Source: Liberibacter crescens BT-1
Lineage (GTDB): Bacteria > Pseudomonadota > Alphaproteobacteria > Rhizobiales > Rhizobiaceae
Direction: 5' to 3'
NCBI RefSeq assembly: GCF_000325745.1
Contig: NC_019907.1
Location: 1,072,501-1,136,500 of the forward strand
Length of the DNA: 64,000 nucleotides
Position numbers and translations under genes: made by a program. The notes beneath the pieces were generated by a model. The model was not told the DNA's origin, did no database searches, and worked only from the letters and a program-made list of their open reading frames with translations. Below, one piece after another: positions 9,840-20,531 of the stretch (position 1 is the stretch's first letter; every line of letters begins with the position of its first letter).

Positions 9840-11132
9840 TTATGAATTTAAACGAATAGAAATAGAATGAGCATGCGCTTCAAGCCCCTCTTCTCTTGCT
9901 AAGGTCATGGCTACATTTCCTAATGCATTCAAATGATCAGAATTTAGTTCTACAATTGGAATACGTTTCATAAATTCCAAGACATTTAACCCTGATGAAA
10001 ACCGAGCAGAACCTGCTGTAGGCAATATATGATTAGAACCTGCTATGTAATCTCCTATAACTTGAGGTGTATAGCGACCTATAAATACAGCACCAGCATT
10101 CAAAATATATGGCAGTAATTCATTGGGCTCTTTTACAGCTATCTGTAGATGTTCTGGTGCAATACGATTAACAAAATAGGGAGCATTTCTTATATCTTTT
10201 ATTAAAATTACTGCTCCGAAATTATTCCAACTAGCGGCAGCTATTTTACGACGTTCTAGACCTGACATTTGTTGTTCAAGAGAGCCTTTTACGGCACCGG
10301 CCAGTGAATGATTGTCAGTGATAAAAATAGCTTGTGCATTACAATCATGCTCTGCCTGTGATAGTAAATCAGCAGCAATCCAATTCGGATTATTATCCTG
10401 ATCAGCAATAATCAAAATTTCTGATGGACCAGCAATCATATCAATACCAACGCTTCCAAAAACTTGGCGCTTCGCTTCTGCTACATAAATATTACCTGGT
10501 CCAGTAATTTTAACAACAGGCTTTATAGTTTCTGTTCCATATGCTAAAGCAGCAATCGCCTGTGCTCCTCCAATTCGATAAATTTCATTTATCCCAGTAA
10601 TATGTGCGGCTGCCAATACAGAAGAATTAATAATTCCACAAGCTGCAGGAACTACCATCACAATACGCTTAACCCCAGCTATTTTAGCAGGAATTACATT
10701 CATTAGAACCGAACTAGGATAAGTTGCTACTCCTCCAGGAACATATATTCCAACAGATTCTATAGCTCGCCAAAAACAACCAAGCTTGACCCCTATTTCA
10801 TCTTGGTAAAGATCATCTTTAGGAATTTGATTGACATGATAGTTTTCTATCCTCTGTGCTGCTAATTTCAGCGCCTCCAAAACTTTGAAGTCTACGCTAT
10901 CCATAGCCTGATAGATTTCTTCTTTTGTGACTCGCATCGGTAATTTAGAAAAATCTGCAGAATCAAACTTGAATGAATACTCAGCTAATGCAATATCACC
11001 ACGTATACGTACATCATGTATTATAGAGCGAACGAGATTATCAATATTTGCAGATTCTTGATGTTTCTTAGCAAGAAAAGTAGAAAATTGTTCTTCAAAA
11101 TTTTCTGCTTCTTCATCAAGAAAAACTGCCAT
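9840..11132 (-). CDS. hisD: Histidinol dehydrogenase
   Basis: HisD performs the last two steps of histidine synthesis, oxidising histidinol to histidine with NAD and a zinc ion. The product has 430 residues. Clear signatures are the NAD-binding GGAQAIAALAYGT, the TGPGNIYVAEAKR block, AGPSEILIIAD, and zinc ligands in LLSQAEHDCNAQ (Gln, His) plus EHLQI and SNHILPT further on. It is on the opposite strand from hisSZG, 126 nt downstream of murA. In larger rhizobia a DUF2948 gene usually separates murA from hisD; that gap is empty here. Confidence 0.96.
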   Translation of the reverse strand: MAVFLDEEAENFEEQFSTFLAKKHQESANIDNLVRSIIHDVRIRGDIALAEYSFKFDSADFSKLPMRVTKEEIYQAMDSVDFKVLEALKLAAQRIENYHVNQIPKDDLYQDEIGVKLGCFWRAIESVGIYVPGGVATYPSSVLMNVIPAKIAGVKRIVMVVPAACGIINSSVLAAAHITGINEIYRIGGAQAIAALAYGTETIKPVVKITGPGNIYVAEAKRQVFGSVGIDMIAGPSEILIIADQDNNPNWIAADLLSQAEHDCNAQAIFITDNHSLAGAVKGSLEQQMSGLERRKIAAASWNNFGAVILIKDIRNAPYFVNRIAPEHLQIAVKEPNELLPYILNAGAVFIGRYTPQVIGDYIAGSNHILPTAGSARFSSGLNVLEFMKRIPIVELNSDHLNALGNVAMTLAREEGLEAHAHSISIRLNS

Positions 11133-11258
11133 TTACTGCTACCCTCTTCAAAAAACATACCATATTATTTAAAATGAAAAATTCTTCTTAAGATATTCTA
11201 TCTCTTAAACATTACAAAGCCAGAATTCCTTATAGGCAAATTAACCTGTTAGAAAGAA

Positions 11259-12554
11259 CTATTCAACAATACGCTCTACTAAAGCACCACATCCTCTAAG
11301 TTTCTCCTCTAGTCTCTCAAAACCACGATCAAGGTGATATACACGAGAAATATTGCTTTCACCCTGAGCGGCCAAAGCAGCAATAACTAATGAAACAGAG
11401 GCTCGTAAATCCGTTGCCATTATTGGAGCAGCTCGAAGTTTTTCTACACCCTCAACCTTAGCAGTTTGACCGGAAAGTGAGATCTTTGCACCGAGTCTTA
11501 CTAACTCCTGAACATGCATAAAACGATTCTCGAAAATAGTTTCAGTAACATATGAAATCCCAGATGAACAAGACATTATTGCCATAAACTGAGCTTGTAA
11601 ATCTGTTGGAAATCCAGGAAAGGGAGCTGTAACAATATCAACAGCTTTTAGTTTATTGCTCTTATCCCTTCTTACACGAATCCCATGATCAAGAACTGTT
11701 ATATCCACACCAGTTTGACGCAATGTTTCTATTACTGTTTCCAAAAGTAAAGCATTAGTATTTTGTAATACAACATCACCACCTGAAACAGCTACAGCCA
11801 TCGCATAAGTCCCAGTTTCTATCCTATCAGGAAGAACTTTATGCCGTGCACCAGAAAGACTAGATACACCTTTGATTGTAATCACATCAGAACCCGCTCC
11901 AGAAATCTTAGCTCCCATAACATTAAGACACTTAGCAAGATCTATTACCTCTGGCTCACGTGCTGCATTCTTAATGACTGTATCTCCATGTGCCAAACTA
12001 GCAGCCATTATCATAACCTGTGTAGCACCAACAGAAACTTTAGGAAACGTATAACTTGTTCCAACAAGTCCATCTTTAGGAGCACGTGCATTGATATAAC
12101 CACCATCAATTTCCATAGTAGCCCCTAAAGCTGTCAGGGAATCAATAAATAAATCAATAGGGCGTATACCAATTGCACACCCACCTGGAAGGGATACCCG
12201 TGCATGCCCTTGACGCGCTAACAAAGGTCCAATTACCCAAAAACTGGCTCGCATTTTAGAAACCAAATCATAAACAGCCGTGGTATCAACAATCGTTCGA
12301 CAAGTAAAATGAATTGTACGTGAATGTTTATCTTTTTGCTTTTCACGTTTTCCATTAACAGATATATCGACTCCATGATTTCCTAAAATACGCATAAGAA
12401 GCTCAACATCAGCTAAGTGAGGTACGTTCTCTAACGTTAATGTATCACTGGTTAACAACGATGATATCATTAATGGTAATGCAGCATTCTTTGCTCCAGA
12501 AATCTGAATTGTTCCATTAAGCTGGTTACCACCTATAACCCTTATACAATCCAT
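11259..12554 (-). CDS. murA: UDP-N-acetylglucosamine 1-carboxyvinyltransferase
   Basis: MurA transfers enolpyruvate from PEP to UDP-GlcNAc, the committed cytoplasmic step of peptidoglycan synthesis. The 431 residues include the N-terminal NQLNGTIQISGAKNAALPLM, whose Lys-Asn pair binds substrate. The active-site cysteine loop reads LPGGCAIGIRPIDLF, and FPTDLQAQFMAIM and ATDLRASVSLVIAALAA occur near the C-terminus. The cysteine (not Asp) suggests normal fosfomycin sensitivity, an inference from the family. It lies between a small conserved-looking ORF upstream and hisD downstream. Confidence 0.97.
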   Translation of the reverse strand: MDCIRVIGGNQLNGTIQISGAKNAALPLMISSLLTSDTLTLENVPHLADVELLMRILGNHGVDISVNGKREKQKDKHSRTIHFTCRTIVDTTAVYDLVSKMRASFWVIGPLLARQGHARVSLPGGCAIGIRPIDLFIDSLTALGATMEIDGGYINARAPKDGLVGTSYTFPKVSVGATQVMIMAASLAHGDTVIKNAAREPEVIDLAKCLNVMGAKISGAGSDVITIKGVSSLSGARHKVLPDRIETGTYAMAVAVSGGDVVLQNTNALLLETVIETLRQTGVDITVLDHGIRVRRDKSNKLKAVDIVTAPFPGFPTDLQAQFMAIMSCSSGISYVTETIFENRFMHVQELVRLGAKISLSGQTAKVEGVEKLRAAPIMATDLRASVSLVIAALAAQGESNISRVYHLDRGFERLEEKLRGCGALVERIVE

Positions 12555-12618
12555 GCTATTTATATAATGCCTTTCTTTAAAAGATTATCCTCTACATTTT
12601 AATTGTTCGTTCCAACAA

Positions 12619-12834
12619 TTATTCTTTATCTTGTATATTATAAGTTTTATTTACATCTGCTGCACGTGCTCTTAATTGCTCTTTACGACGAATAAGATTT
12701 TTTCGCAACATGCTTGCTAGTCGTTCTTTGCGATCCTTGTGAGCATTTATATGCTTTCTTTTAACACAGGGAAAAGTGTCTTTTTCTTTTTGTTTATCAT
12801 CAACATCATGAATATCCATACATCTCCCTACCAA
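12619..12834 (-). CDS. Small basic protein of unknown function upstream of murA
   Basis: A 71-residue, highly charged ORF with no membrane segment. The C-terminal half is Lys/Arg-rich and probably helical (ERLASMLRKNLIRRKEQLRA). A similar small RR(K)xxL..NL.RRK.Q.R protein commonly sits beside murA in rhizobia, as I recall the neighbourhood; its role is unknown. The start is ATG at 12834 with GGGAGA just upstream on the minus strand, a good ribosome-binding site. The next gene, murA, starts 64 nt downstream. I regard it as a real gene because of the start site and composition, but assign no function. Confidence 0.6.
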   Translation of the reverse strand: MVGRCMDIHDVDDKQKEKDTFPCVKRKHINAHKDRKERLASMLRKNLIRRKEQLRARAADVNKTYNIQDKE

Positions 12835-13499
12835 TTCTTGACAAATTTAAAACGTTTCATACAAGGTTTATCTATGATACTATAGTATATATAACAATAT
12901 AATTTCTAGCTCCAGACGGGTTATGACCGCTTTCAGATCAGCGTCATTTTACAATCTCCATTTTATAATACGCTGATAAAGATTTTTAAAATTCTACAGA
13001 AACTTGTAATGAGATCAAATATAAGGACAAGCGACAAACCTATACATATTGCATCTAAAAGTTCAAGATTTTGTTACATATTGTTTAACAAAAACTATGA
13101 TATACAACGAGAATACAGACCTTCTAGCCAGAAAAATAAAGACCATAATAAATGTAGACATTGTACTATTCTTTCTTCATATTAATCCGGTAACTATAAA
13201 ACGTTCTGCCATTTGAATACTTACAATGTTTGGATGCTCTAAAATGGATATAACCGAAGTTTACACTCAGGAATTCAGATCAGAGATCTCTTGCTTATCA
13301 GGCTAAACAACCTTCAGAGGGAGTTGAGTTAAAACAAGAAGACAGAAATTATTCAATAAAATCAATAGGAAGATTTTAGTTGTATCTTATCCTAATCCAT
13401 TGATTATGTTATACCTTTATCATATAGTAAAGGGAAACTTACTCATTGCTCTTATACAAAAGCTATGGAAATCATATAGTTTAATAGCAAGCAATTAAT
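12835..13499. other. Intergenic region without recognisable gene (665 nt)
   Basis: This lies between the small ORF and tRNA-Thr. Short open stretches exist, for example a plus-strand run of about 40 codons around 13250-13378 with fairly gene-like composition, but none has a start, a ribosome-binding site or a family match. It may hold the remains of a lost gene. No hairpin or RNA motif was found. Confidence 0.4.
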
Positions 13500-13574
<75 letters not shown>

Positions 13575-13677
13575 GGTGTCTATGTCACAATGAAAAAACT
13601 ATTATAATAAAGAGCCCTAAAGCTTAAGAAAATCACTTATAGAATGAAATCAGTTTAATATAGGCCATTTTAAAAAT

Positions 13678-16218
13678 CTATTTATGTGCCACCGTATCAG
13701 ATACGCTATTTTGCACTAAGTTATTATGACGATTACGCCAGTCTCCAAGAAAAAGTAAAATTGGCGCAGCTATAAAAATAGATGAAATAGCAGCTACACA
13801 AATTCCAAAAACCATAGGAATTGAAAAACTCGAGACAGCACTACCACCCCATATAGCCATTGGTAACATAGCCAAAAAAGCTGTTGCTGAAGTATAAATA
13901 CTACGCCCTAAAGTTTCATTTATAGACTTATCAATTATTTCTCTCAAAGATAGATTTTTATAAAAACGCATATTCTCGCGCATGCGATCATAAACTACAA
14001 CTTTATCATTCACTGAATATCCAATAAGAGTTAAAACAGCAGCAATAGCTGTCAAGTTAAATTCAATTCCAGTTAAAGAAAAAAACCCTAAAGTTTTCGT
14101 AATATCTAATATGAGAGTTATTATAGCACCTATCGCAAAGTGAAATTCAAATCTAATCCAGATATATACCATCATTGCAATCGCAGAAAGAACAACTGAA
14201 ATAATTCCGGAATTTACTAACTCGTTTGAAACTTTTGGTCCAACTATTTCTACTCGTTGAACATGTGCTAAAGGATCAATTTCCATTAACTTCACTTTAA
14301 TTAATTTTACTGTGTCTGACTGAGCATCATTATTTCCAGGCTGATGCTCTACACGAAGAAGGAAATGCTTATCATCCTCAAAAGCTTGCAAACCAACTTT
14401 GCCTATTTTTAATGAATCAAGCCCTGACCGAAAGGTAGATAAATCCAGAGACTTCTCAGTAGAAACTTCCATTTGAATACCACCACGGAAATCAACACCA
14501 TAATTTAATCCAGATGTAAAAAAAAGGATTATTGAAAAAATAGAAATAACAGAAGAAATACCAATTCCTATAAAACGAGCTTTCATAAATTGAATATTCA
14601 TATTTTCAGGAACAAAGTTACGAACAAAAAGAGGTTTTATATTAATAATCTTCATCTTTGTATATCGTACAATAGCAATCATCATGACACGAACAACAGA
14701 AACAGCTGTAAACATAGAGATTATGATAGCAAGAGCCATGGTAACAGAAAAACCACGTACTGGCCCACTACCATAAAAAAACAGAATCACAGTTGCTATA
14801 AGCGCGGTAACATTAGAATCAACAATCGTTGAATACGCATGAGAAAAACCAAAATCAATAGAAGCAAAAGCACTGCGGCCTTTCTTAACCTCTTCCCGAA
14901 TACGCTCATTAATTAAAACATTTGCATCCACAGCAAGCCCAATACCGAGAACAATACCAGCAATACCTGGAAGGGTTAGAGTAGCACCCATCAATGTTAA
15001 ACACGCAAAGGTCAGAATAACATTAATAAATAAAGCAACATTAGCAAGAAGACCCCAACTTCCGTAGAGAATGACTATAAATAATACAATGAGAACAAAA
15101 CCTATACAACCAGTATATACACCTTTACGTATAGCATCCGCTCCAAGATCAGCTCCGACACTACGCTCTTCTATTACTGTTAATTTAGCAGGTAAAGCAC
15201 CAGCACGTAACATAGCAGCTAACGTACTGGCACTTTCTACTGTAAAATTGCCAGATATTTGTGCCCTACCATTTGGAATAGCTTGATTAATAACTGGTGC
15301 TGTTAATATCTTGTTATCCATAACTACAGCAAATGGACGACCTATATTATCACGAGTTATCTCAGCAAAACGGTTTGCTCCAATTGAATCAAACATGATA
15401 TCAATAACAGGTTTATGCGTTTGCGGATCAAAACTAGCAGATGCACTGCTTAATCGTTCACCAGAAATTTCAATACGATCTTCAATGGCATAGCTCTGCC
15501 CATTATCATCTTTTAATAAACTAACACCAAAAGGAAGAGGCTTCTGATCAGGAAGACTTTTTGATACCATATGAAAACTCATCTTAGCAGTGGTACCTAA
15601 AAGCTTACGTAAACGTGATGGATCTTGTTCTCCAGGGAGTTGTACAAGTATACGATTTAATCCTAAACGCTGTATCGTTGGCTCAGCGACACCAATTTGA
15701 TCAATACGTTGACGGATAATCTCTATACTCTGTTCTACAGCAGATTTAACTTTATTTGATATGCTAGACTGACTGAAACTAACAGTTATAATTTTTTCAC
15801 TGGTTTCCTCAATTTTTAAACTATCTTTGGGAGATGAAATCACATCAAAATCAATAGGTTGAGAAAAAGACTTTAATTGCTCAAAGACTTCCTGACGATT
15901 ATCAGGATTTTGGAGCACAACAATAATCTTCTTATCTGATTGAGAAACTGAAACAGTAGGTATATTTTTCTTTTTTAAGATAAAACGTATTTCATTTAAA
16001 AGTGTTTGAAGCTGTTCATGTATCAAGTCTGCTTCATCTACTTCAAGCACAAGATACGATCCTCCACTTAAATCCAATCCTAAAGAAATACGCTTCTTTG
16101 GCATAAAGAAAGGCATTTGGTTCACCACTGATAGAGGAAGTATATTTGGTAAAGCAATTAATATGCCAATGAATATAATACTTATATAAAAACCAACGAG
16201 CCAAGGAGATGTCCGCAT
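13678..16218 (-). CDS. secDF: Protein translocase subunit SecDF (fused SecD and SecF)
   Basis: SecDF uses the proton gradient to pull secreted proteins through SecYEG on the periplasmic side. The 846 residues join both subunits, as in many Rhizobiales. The SecD half (about 1-545) starts with one membrane helix and the D1 motif LGLDLSGGSYLVLEV, then the P1 periplasmic domain and five helices including GIVLGIGLAVDANVLINERI. The SecF half (about 550-840) has YGVDFRGGIQMEV and GYSVNDKVVVYDRMREN. The yajC gene, often just upstream, is not adjacent; the next gene upstream is a KefB-type antiporter. Confidence 0.96.
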   Translation of the reverse strand: MRTSPWLVGFYISIIFIGILIALPNILPLSVVNQMPFFMPKKRISLGLDLSGGSYLVLEVDEADLIHEQLQTLLNEIRFILKKKNIPTVSVSQSDKKIIVVLQNPDNRQEVFEQLKSFSQPIDFDVISSPKDSLKIEETSEKIITVSFSQSSISNKVKSAVEQSIEIIRQRIDQIGVAEPTIQRLGLNRILVQLPGEQDPSRLRKLLGTTAKMSFHMVSKSLPDQKPLPFGVSLLKDDNGQSYAIEDRIEISGERLSSASASFDPQTHKPVIDIMFDSIGANRFAEITRDNIGRPFAVVMDNKILTAPVINQAIPNGRAQISGNFTVESASTLAAMLRAGALPAKLTVIEERSVGADLGADAIRKGVYTGCIGFVLIVLFIVILYGSWGLLANVALFINVILTFACLTLMGATLTLPGIAGIVLGIGLAVDANVLINERIREEVKKGRSAFASIDFGFSHAYSTIVDSNVTALIATVILFFYGSGPVRGFSVTMALAIIISMFTAVSVVRVMMIAIVRYTKMKIINIKPLFVRNFVPENMNIQFMKARFIGIGISSVISIFSIILFFTSGLNYGVDFRGGIQMEVSTEKSLDLSTFRSGLDSLKIGKVGLQAFEDDKHFLLRVEHQPGNNDAQSDTVKLIKVKLMEIDPLAHVQRVEIVGPKVSNELVNSGIISVVLSAIAMMVYIWIRFEFHFAIGAIITLILDITKTLGFFSLTGIEFNLTAIAAVLTLIGYSVNDKVVVYDRMRENMRFYKNLSLREIIDKSINETLGRSIYTSATAFLAMLPMAIWGGSAVSSFSIPMVFGICVAAISSIFIAAPILLFLGDWRNRHNNLVQNSVSDTVAHK

Positions 16219-16449
16219 CTATTTAGATTCCATAAAACGCTTGAATATAATAGCTTGTAAGAAGTACTACCAAAAAATGCAAGTAACACAATAATGGAAT
16301 ATCTCTATATATAAAAATCTTTCCTCTTTTATGAAAAGACTTCACAAGAATTACAATAACTACAAATACATACTTTTTATATCAGAAAGTATATTATTTA
16401 ATACCAGAAAAATTCTCTTTTTGAGATTTTAAAAATAAAAATACATTCC

Positions 16450-18306
16450 TCATTTTTTGTTTGTTGTGGTTTCTTTCTTATCATGAGCTTCATGTGATTG
16501 GTCATAAGTTATATTCTCATGATGCACTTGATTTAATCTATCAAGCATTCCAGCAGCAATTTCTCGTGCGCCTATAACAACAGTATCTGCTCCATACTGA
16601 ATAAGATGCTCAGTCTCAGCTTCTGAATGAGCAAGAGCAATAATAAGAATTGACGGATTAACTTTACGTGCTTCTTCTGTAATATGGGCTGCCTCGAATG
16701 CATTAGGGATGCATAGTACAAGCGAACGCGCCCCGGAAAGGTTTGACATTGCAATCACTTGATCTATAGTGCCATTCCCGTAAATAGCTTCAATTCCAAA
16801 AGCGCGCACTTCATCAATTCTCTTTTCTGAATCCTCTATAACAAGAAATGGAATTCCTGTTGCTTTAAGATTTTGAGCAATAATGCTACCAACACGACCA
16901 TAGCCAATTAAAACTGCATGATTATTAAGCAAAGTTTGCTGACTAACTGATTCTTCTATCTCTACATTCTCTTTATAATTCTCTTGTGGTACAATTTTCA
17001 TTGAATCTTCTGTAACAGCTTTATCAACAATAAGTTTTTTCCCTATTATCTCTTGTTTTCCTAAGAATTTCATGAAACGCACTTCCAGCATAGGACGAAT
17101 ACATTCACATATAAAAAACACAAGAGGATTAAGGATAATAGATATAATAGCTCCTGCAAGAACGAGGTCACGAGCTTGTTCTTGCAATAAACCCAGTTCT
17201 ACCCCTAAACCGACTAGAATAAAAGAAAATTCACCTATCTGTGCCAAGCTTGCTGCAATAGTAAGGGCAGTGAGAACCGGTCTACGAAAAGCTATAACAA
17301 TAAAAAAAGCTACTAGAGACTTTCCAAAGACAATAATCAATACCGTCATGAGTAATAAAAATGGACTTGTAATAAGAATATTTGGATCAAATAACATCCC
17401 AACTGAAACAAAGAAAAGAACAGCAAAAGCATCTCGCAAAGGAAGACTTTCCTGTGCAGCACTATGACTGAGTTCACTCTCTGCCAAAATCATCCCAGCA
17501 AAAAAAGCCCCTAATGCCAAAGATACTCCAAATAATTTTGAAGCTCCGTAAGCAACACCAAGCGCTATAGCTAAGACACCAAGACGAAATAACTCTCGTG
17601 AACCACTATACACAATCATGTGAAGTATCCAAGGAATTACGCGTCGTCCACAGATCAGCATAACGCCAACAAATGCAGCAACTTTTAACAAAGTAATGAT
17701 AACGAGACCAAGAACTCCTAAATTAAATCCCGAGAGATTACTAATCATTGATACTACTGGATCAGCTGATAAAAAAACTTTTGATTTCATTCCTGCGGCA
17801 GGAATGAGAACAAGTGCCAAAACCATTGCAAGATCTTCAACAATTAACCAACCAACAGCTATTTTCCCACGTTCAGTTTCAAGAATCCGACGTTCTTGAA
17901 GTGCTTTCAAAAGAACAACTGTCGATGCAACAGAAAGTGCTAAACCGAAAACAAAACTACCTCCCGTAGACCATCCCAGAATCTCACCCATTCCCCAACC
18001 AAGTAATGTAGCTAAGGCTATCTGTACAATTGCTCCAGGTAAAGCAATACCACGAACGGATAGAAGATCTTTCAAAGAAAAGTGTAAACCAACCCCAAAC
18101 ATTAGAAGAATAACACCAATCTCTGCCAGCTCAGGCACTAAAGATTGATTAGCAACAAATCCAGGTGTATGAGGACCGACAAGAATACCTGCAACCAAAT
18201 AACCGACAAGCGTTGGTAAGCGACAGCGATTTGCTATATAGCCTAATAAAAAGGCAAACACGAATCCCCAAATTATAGTTGTAATGAGTGGAGTCTCGTG
18301 TAACAT
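16450..18306 (-). CDS. KefB/YbaL-type monovalent cation:proton antiporter (CPA2) with TrkA-N domain
   Basis: A 618-residue inner-membrane protein. About twelve hydrophobic segments fill residues 1-390 (for example GYLVAGILVGPHTPGF and LALGAFFAGMILAESELSH), typical of CPA2 potassium or sodium/proton exchangers. A cytosolic NAD-binding TrkA-N domain follows from about 440, with the Rossmann signature HAVLIGYGRVGS and acidic VIEDSEKR. Residues about 395-440 form a charged linker. The last 60 residues are polar and His/Glu-rich. No KefG/KefF partner gene is adjacent, so control by glutathione adducts is not shown. Ion specificity cannot be read from sequence. Confidence 0.9.
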   Translation of the reverse strand: MLHETPLITTIIWGFVFAFLLGYIANRCRLPTLVGYLVAGILVGPHTPGFVANQSLVPELAEIGVILLMFGVGLHFSLKDLLSVRGIALPGAIVQIALATLLGWGMGEILGWSTGGSFVFGLALSVASTVVLLKALQERRILETERGKIAVGWLIVEDLAMVLALVLIPAAGMKSKVFLSADPVVSMISNLSGFNLGVLGLVIITLLKVAAFVGVMLICGRRVIPWILHMIVYSGSRELFRLGVLAIALGVAYGASKLFGVSLALGAFFAGMILAESELSHSAAQESLPLRDAFAVLFFVSVGMLFDPNILITSPFLLLMTVLIIVFGKSLVAFFIVIAFRRPVLTALTIAASLAQIGEFSFILVGLGVELGLLQEQARDLVLAGAIISIILNPLVFFICECIRPMLEVRFMKFLGKQEIIGKKLIVDKAVTEDSMKIVPQENYKENVEIEESVSQQTLLNNHAVLIGYGRVGSIIAQNLKATGIPFLVIEDSEKRIDEVRAFGIEAIYGNGTIDQVIAMSNLSGARSLVLCIPNAFEAAHITEEARKVNPSILIIALAHSEAETEHLIQYGADTVVIGAREIAAGMLDRLNQVHHENITYDQSHEAHDKKETTTNKK

Positions 18307-18745
18307 TAAAAAGCTCCATCAAGCGTATTAAAATTCAATACAAACTGTAAAGGTAGTTTGCGATCTAGATGAATATAAACCGTCAAAGTAAAAAGCTATA
18401 CTTATATATACACAATTTTATACTCCTTTTATCACTTTAAGGAATTAAATGGCTTCAATAAGAAAAAATATTACATAAATATAATAAAGGTTTAATATAA
18501 ATACAAAAGAGTAAAACAAGGTTTAATATTTTATTAGATTAATTGATTATAAGATGTTCCTTAAAAACATGATTAACGTCTTTCAGAATCAAGCCTTTTT
18601 ATCGTATTTTTTTTAAAAAATCATTCACCCTTATTATGAGCAAATAACATTTTAAAGGCAAATAAATAATAAGAGCTCAAATTATAATCCTCTAATTAAA
18701 GAAATAAACAATATACGTGTAGTAAAGAATATATCGACTAAAGAT
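18307..18745. other. Intergenic region (439 nt), nothing recognised
   Basis: Very AT-rich sequence between the antiporter start and the end of rmlA. I see no open frame with a ribosome-binding site, no stable GC-containing hairpin and no repeat. Confidence 0.4.
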
Positions 18746-19606
18746 TTAAAAAATGCTTTTTAAATATTGTCCATAAAGATTATTTCCATAGTTTTCACAA
18801 AGTTTAACAAAATCATTCATACTTATAAAACCTTGACGATAAGCAACTTCTTCAGGATATCCAATATGAATATTATGATTTTCTTCCAAATTCCGAATAA
18901 ACACGGTGGCATCTGCCAATGATGCTGGCGTACCAGTATCAATCCATTTGGAAGTTCCATCAAGAATTTCAACAAAAATAGATTGATTTTTCAGGTAACA
19001 ACAGTTTATGTCTGTTATTTCAAGCTCCCCACGTATTGAAGGTTTAAGCTGACGTGCGATTTCAACAACCTCCTTATCGTAGAAATAAAACCCTGTCACA
19101 GCAAGATTTGTTTTTGGACAATCAGGTTTTTCTTCTATTATAATGGCTTTACCAGAAGCATCCAATTCAACAACCCCGTAGCGCTCTGGATCAGGAACGG
19201 AACAAGCTATCACTGTAGCTCCTTCTTCTCGTGATAAAGCTTTTTGGAATATATACTGAAGTTTATCTCCATAAAAGATATTATCTCCCAGGATGAGAGC
19301 AGAAGGTGAATCACCGATAAAATCTGCACCTAAAATATATGCTTGCGCCAATCCTCCCGGTAGAGGTTGTTCTACATATGAAAGATTGATACCCCATTGT
19401 TTTCCAGAGCCAAGCAGCTGTTTGAAAGCAGGTAAATCACGTGGTGTAGAAATAATTAATATCTCATGGATCCCTGCTTCCATTAGAGTAGTCAGTGGAT
19501 AATAAATCATTGGTTTATTATATACAGGTAACATCTGCTTTGATACTACGGATGTCATTGGATTGAGGCGTGAACCATTTCCTCCAGCAAGAATTATACC
19601 TTTCAT
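18746..19606 (-). CDS. rmlA: Glucose-1-phosphate thymidylyltransferase
   Basis: RmlA makes dTDP-glucose from dTTP and glucose-1-phosphate, the first step of dTDP-L-rhamnose synthesis. The 286 residues start with the nucleotidyltransferase signature GIILAGGNGSRLNPMT, then SKQMLPVYNKPMIYYPL, and ALILGDNIFYGD carries the metal-binding Asp. IIEEKPDCPKTNLAVTGFYFYD and WIDTGTP also fit the family. It is the last gene of the rmlC-rmlB-rmlD-rmlA set, 46 nt after rmlD. All four enzymes are present and look intact. Confidence 0.97.
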   Translation of the reverse strand: MKGIILAGGNGSRLNPMTSVVSKQMLPVYNKPMIYYPLTTLMEAGIHEILIISTPRDLPAFKQLLGSGKQWGINLSYVEQPLPGGLAQAYILGADFIGDSPSALILGDNIFYGDKLQYIFQKALSREEGATVIACSVPDPERYGVVELDASGKAIIIEEKPDCPKTNLAVTGFYFYDKEVVEIARQLKPSIRGELEITDINCCYLKNQSIFVEILDGTSKWIDTGTPASLADATVFIRNLEENHNIHIGYPEEVAYRQGFISMNDFVKLCENYGNNLYGQYLKSIF

Positions 19607-19652
19607 ATATCACCTTTTTGTGTATACAAATCATTTGCTATAAATTTTTATC

Positions 19653-20531
19653 TCAGTTTAACAAAGTAAAAACTTCACGTAATTCGTCTTTCCAGAGAGA
19701 GTGTCGTACATCATGAATTTTTTCTAGCTTATGAAAATCGAGACAGGAGTATTTTGGACGCTGAACTGCCGCAGTATAATCTTTTGTAGAAATATGCCGA
19801 ACTTTTGAAACAGGACCACCACGTTCTCCAGAAAAAGTAAAAATTTGTTCAGCAAATTGTGCCCAACTGATAGGGCCACCACGTGCTGTTATATTAAATA
19901 TGCCACGCAGTGTTTTATCTTCAGGATACATGATTAAATTACGAGCAATTTTGAAAATGGAATCAGCAATGTGTAAAGCAGAAGTTGGCGTTCCAAATTG
20001 ATCAGAAACCACATTAATTTCACTTTGTGTCTCAGCTAATTTTAACATAGTAAGCAAAAAATTGGAGTTAAAGGGAGAGTAAATCCACCCTGTACGCAAA
20101 ATAACATAATTATCCGTATGAGAAATAACCATTTCTTCGCCTGCAAGCTTACTCTTTCCGTAGACATTAAGCGGTCTCGGTGTAGTATTTTCATCTATAG
20201 GAGAAACTTGTGAACCATCGAATACATAATCAGTAGATAAATATATACAGGGAACATTAATATGCGCAGCTGCAGAGGCAATATAACCGGCTCCATATGC
20301 ATTTATTGCAAAAACAGTTTCTGGCTCACTTTCTGCTTTCTCAACAGATGTATAAGCGGCTGGATTGACAACAATATCAGGTTTGATTTTTAAAAAAAAC
20401 TCTCTAAAATCTTTATGGGTTTGAAGATCAAATTCTGGACGACCTATTTGAATTATTTCAGCTTTTTTTTGAATATTAAGCATAAGAGAAGAGGTTACTT
20501 GACCCTTATGCCCAATGACAAGAAGCCTCAT
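19653..20531 (-). CDS. rmlD: dTDP-4-dehydrorhamnose reductase
   Basis: RmlD carries out the final reduction to dTDP-L-rhamnose. This short-chain dehydrogenase of 292 residues has the N-terminal nucleotide site RLLVIGHKGQV, PDIVVNPAAYTSVEKAE (about 50-66), YLSTDYVFDG (about 98-107) and the catalytic Tyr/Lys in NVYGKSKLAGEE. The C-terminal part contains RPKYSCLDFHKLE. Its start overlaps the end of rmlB by 4 nt, suggesting coupled translation. Confidence 0.96.
   Translation of the reverse strand: MRLLVIGHKGQVTSSLMLNIQKKAEIIQIGRPEFDLQTHKDFREFFLKIKPDIVVNPAAYTSVEKAESEPETVFAINAYGAGYIASAAAHINVPCIYLSTDYVFDGSQVSPIDENTTPRPLNVYGKSKLAGEEMVISHTDNYVILRTGWIYSPFNSNFLLTMLKLAETQSEINVVSDQFGTPTSALHIADSIFKIARNLIMYPEDKTLRGIFNITARGGPISWAQFAEQIFTFSGERGGPVSKVRHISTKDYTAAVQRPKYSCLDFHKLEKIHDVRHSLWKDELREVFTLLN

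Noticed and set aside
12950-13010. Minus-strand stretch reading NDADLKAVITRLE, looks gene-like
   Set aside because: It is preceded at once by an in-frame stop and is too short; there is no start or family match.
13240-13380. Plus-strand run of about 40 codons with coding-like composition
   Set aside because: No start, no ribosome-binding site and no recognised domain; mentioned only under the intergenic entry.
14590-15493. Plus-strand ORFs inside secDF
   Set aside because: Antisense shadows of a strongly supported gene.
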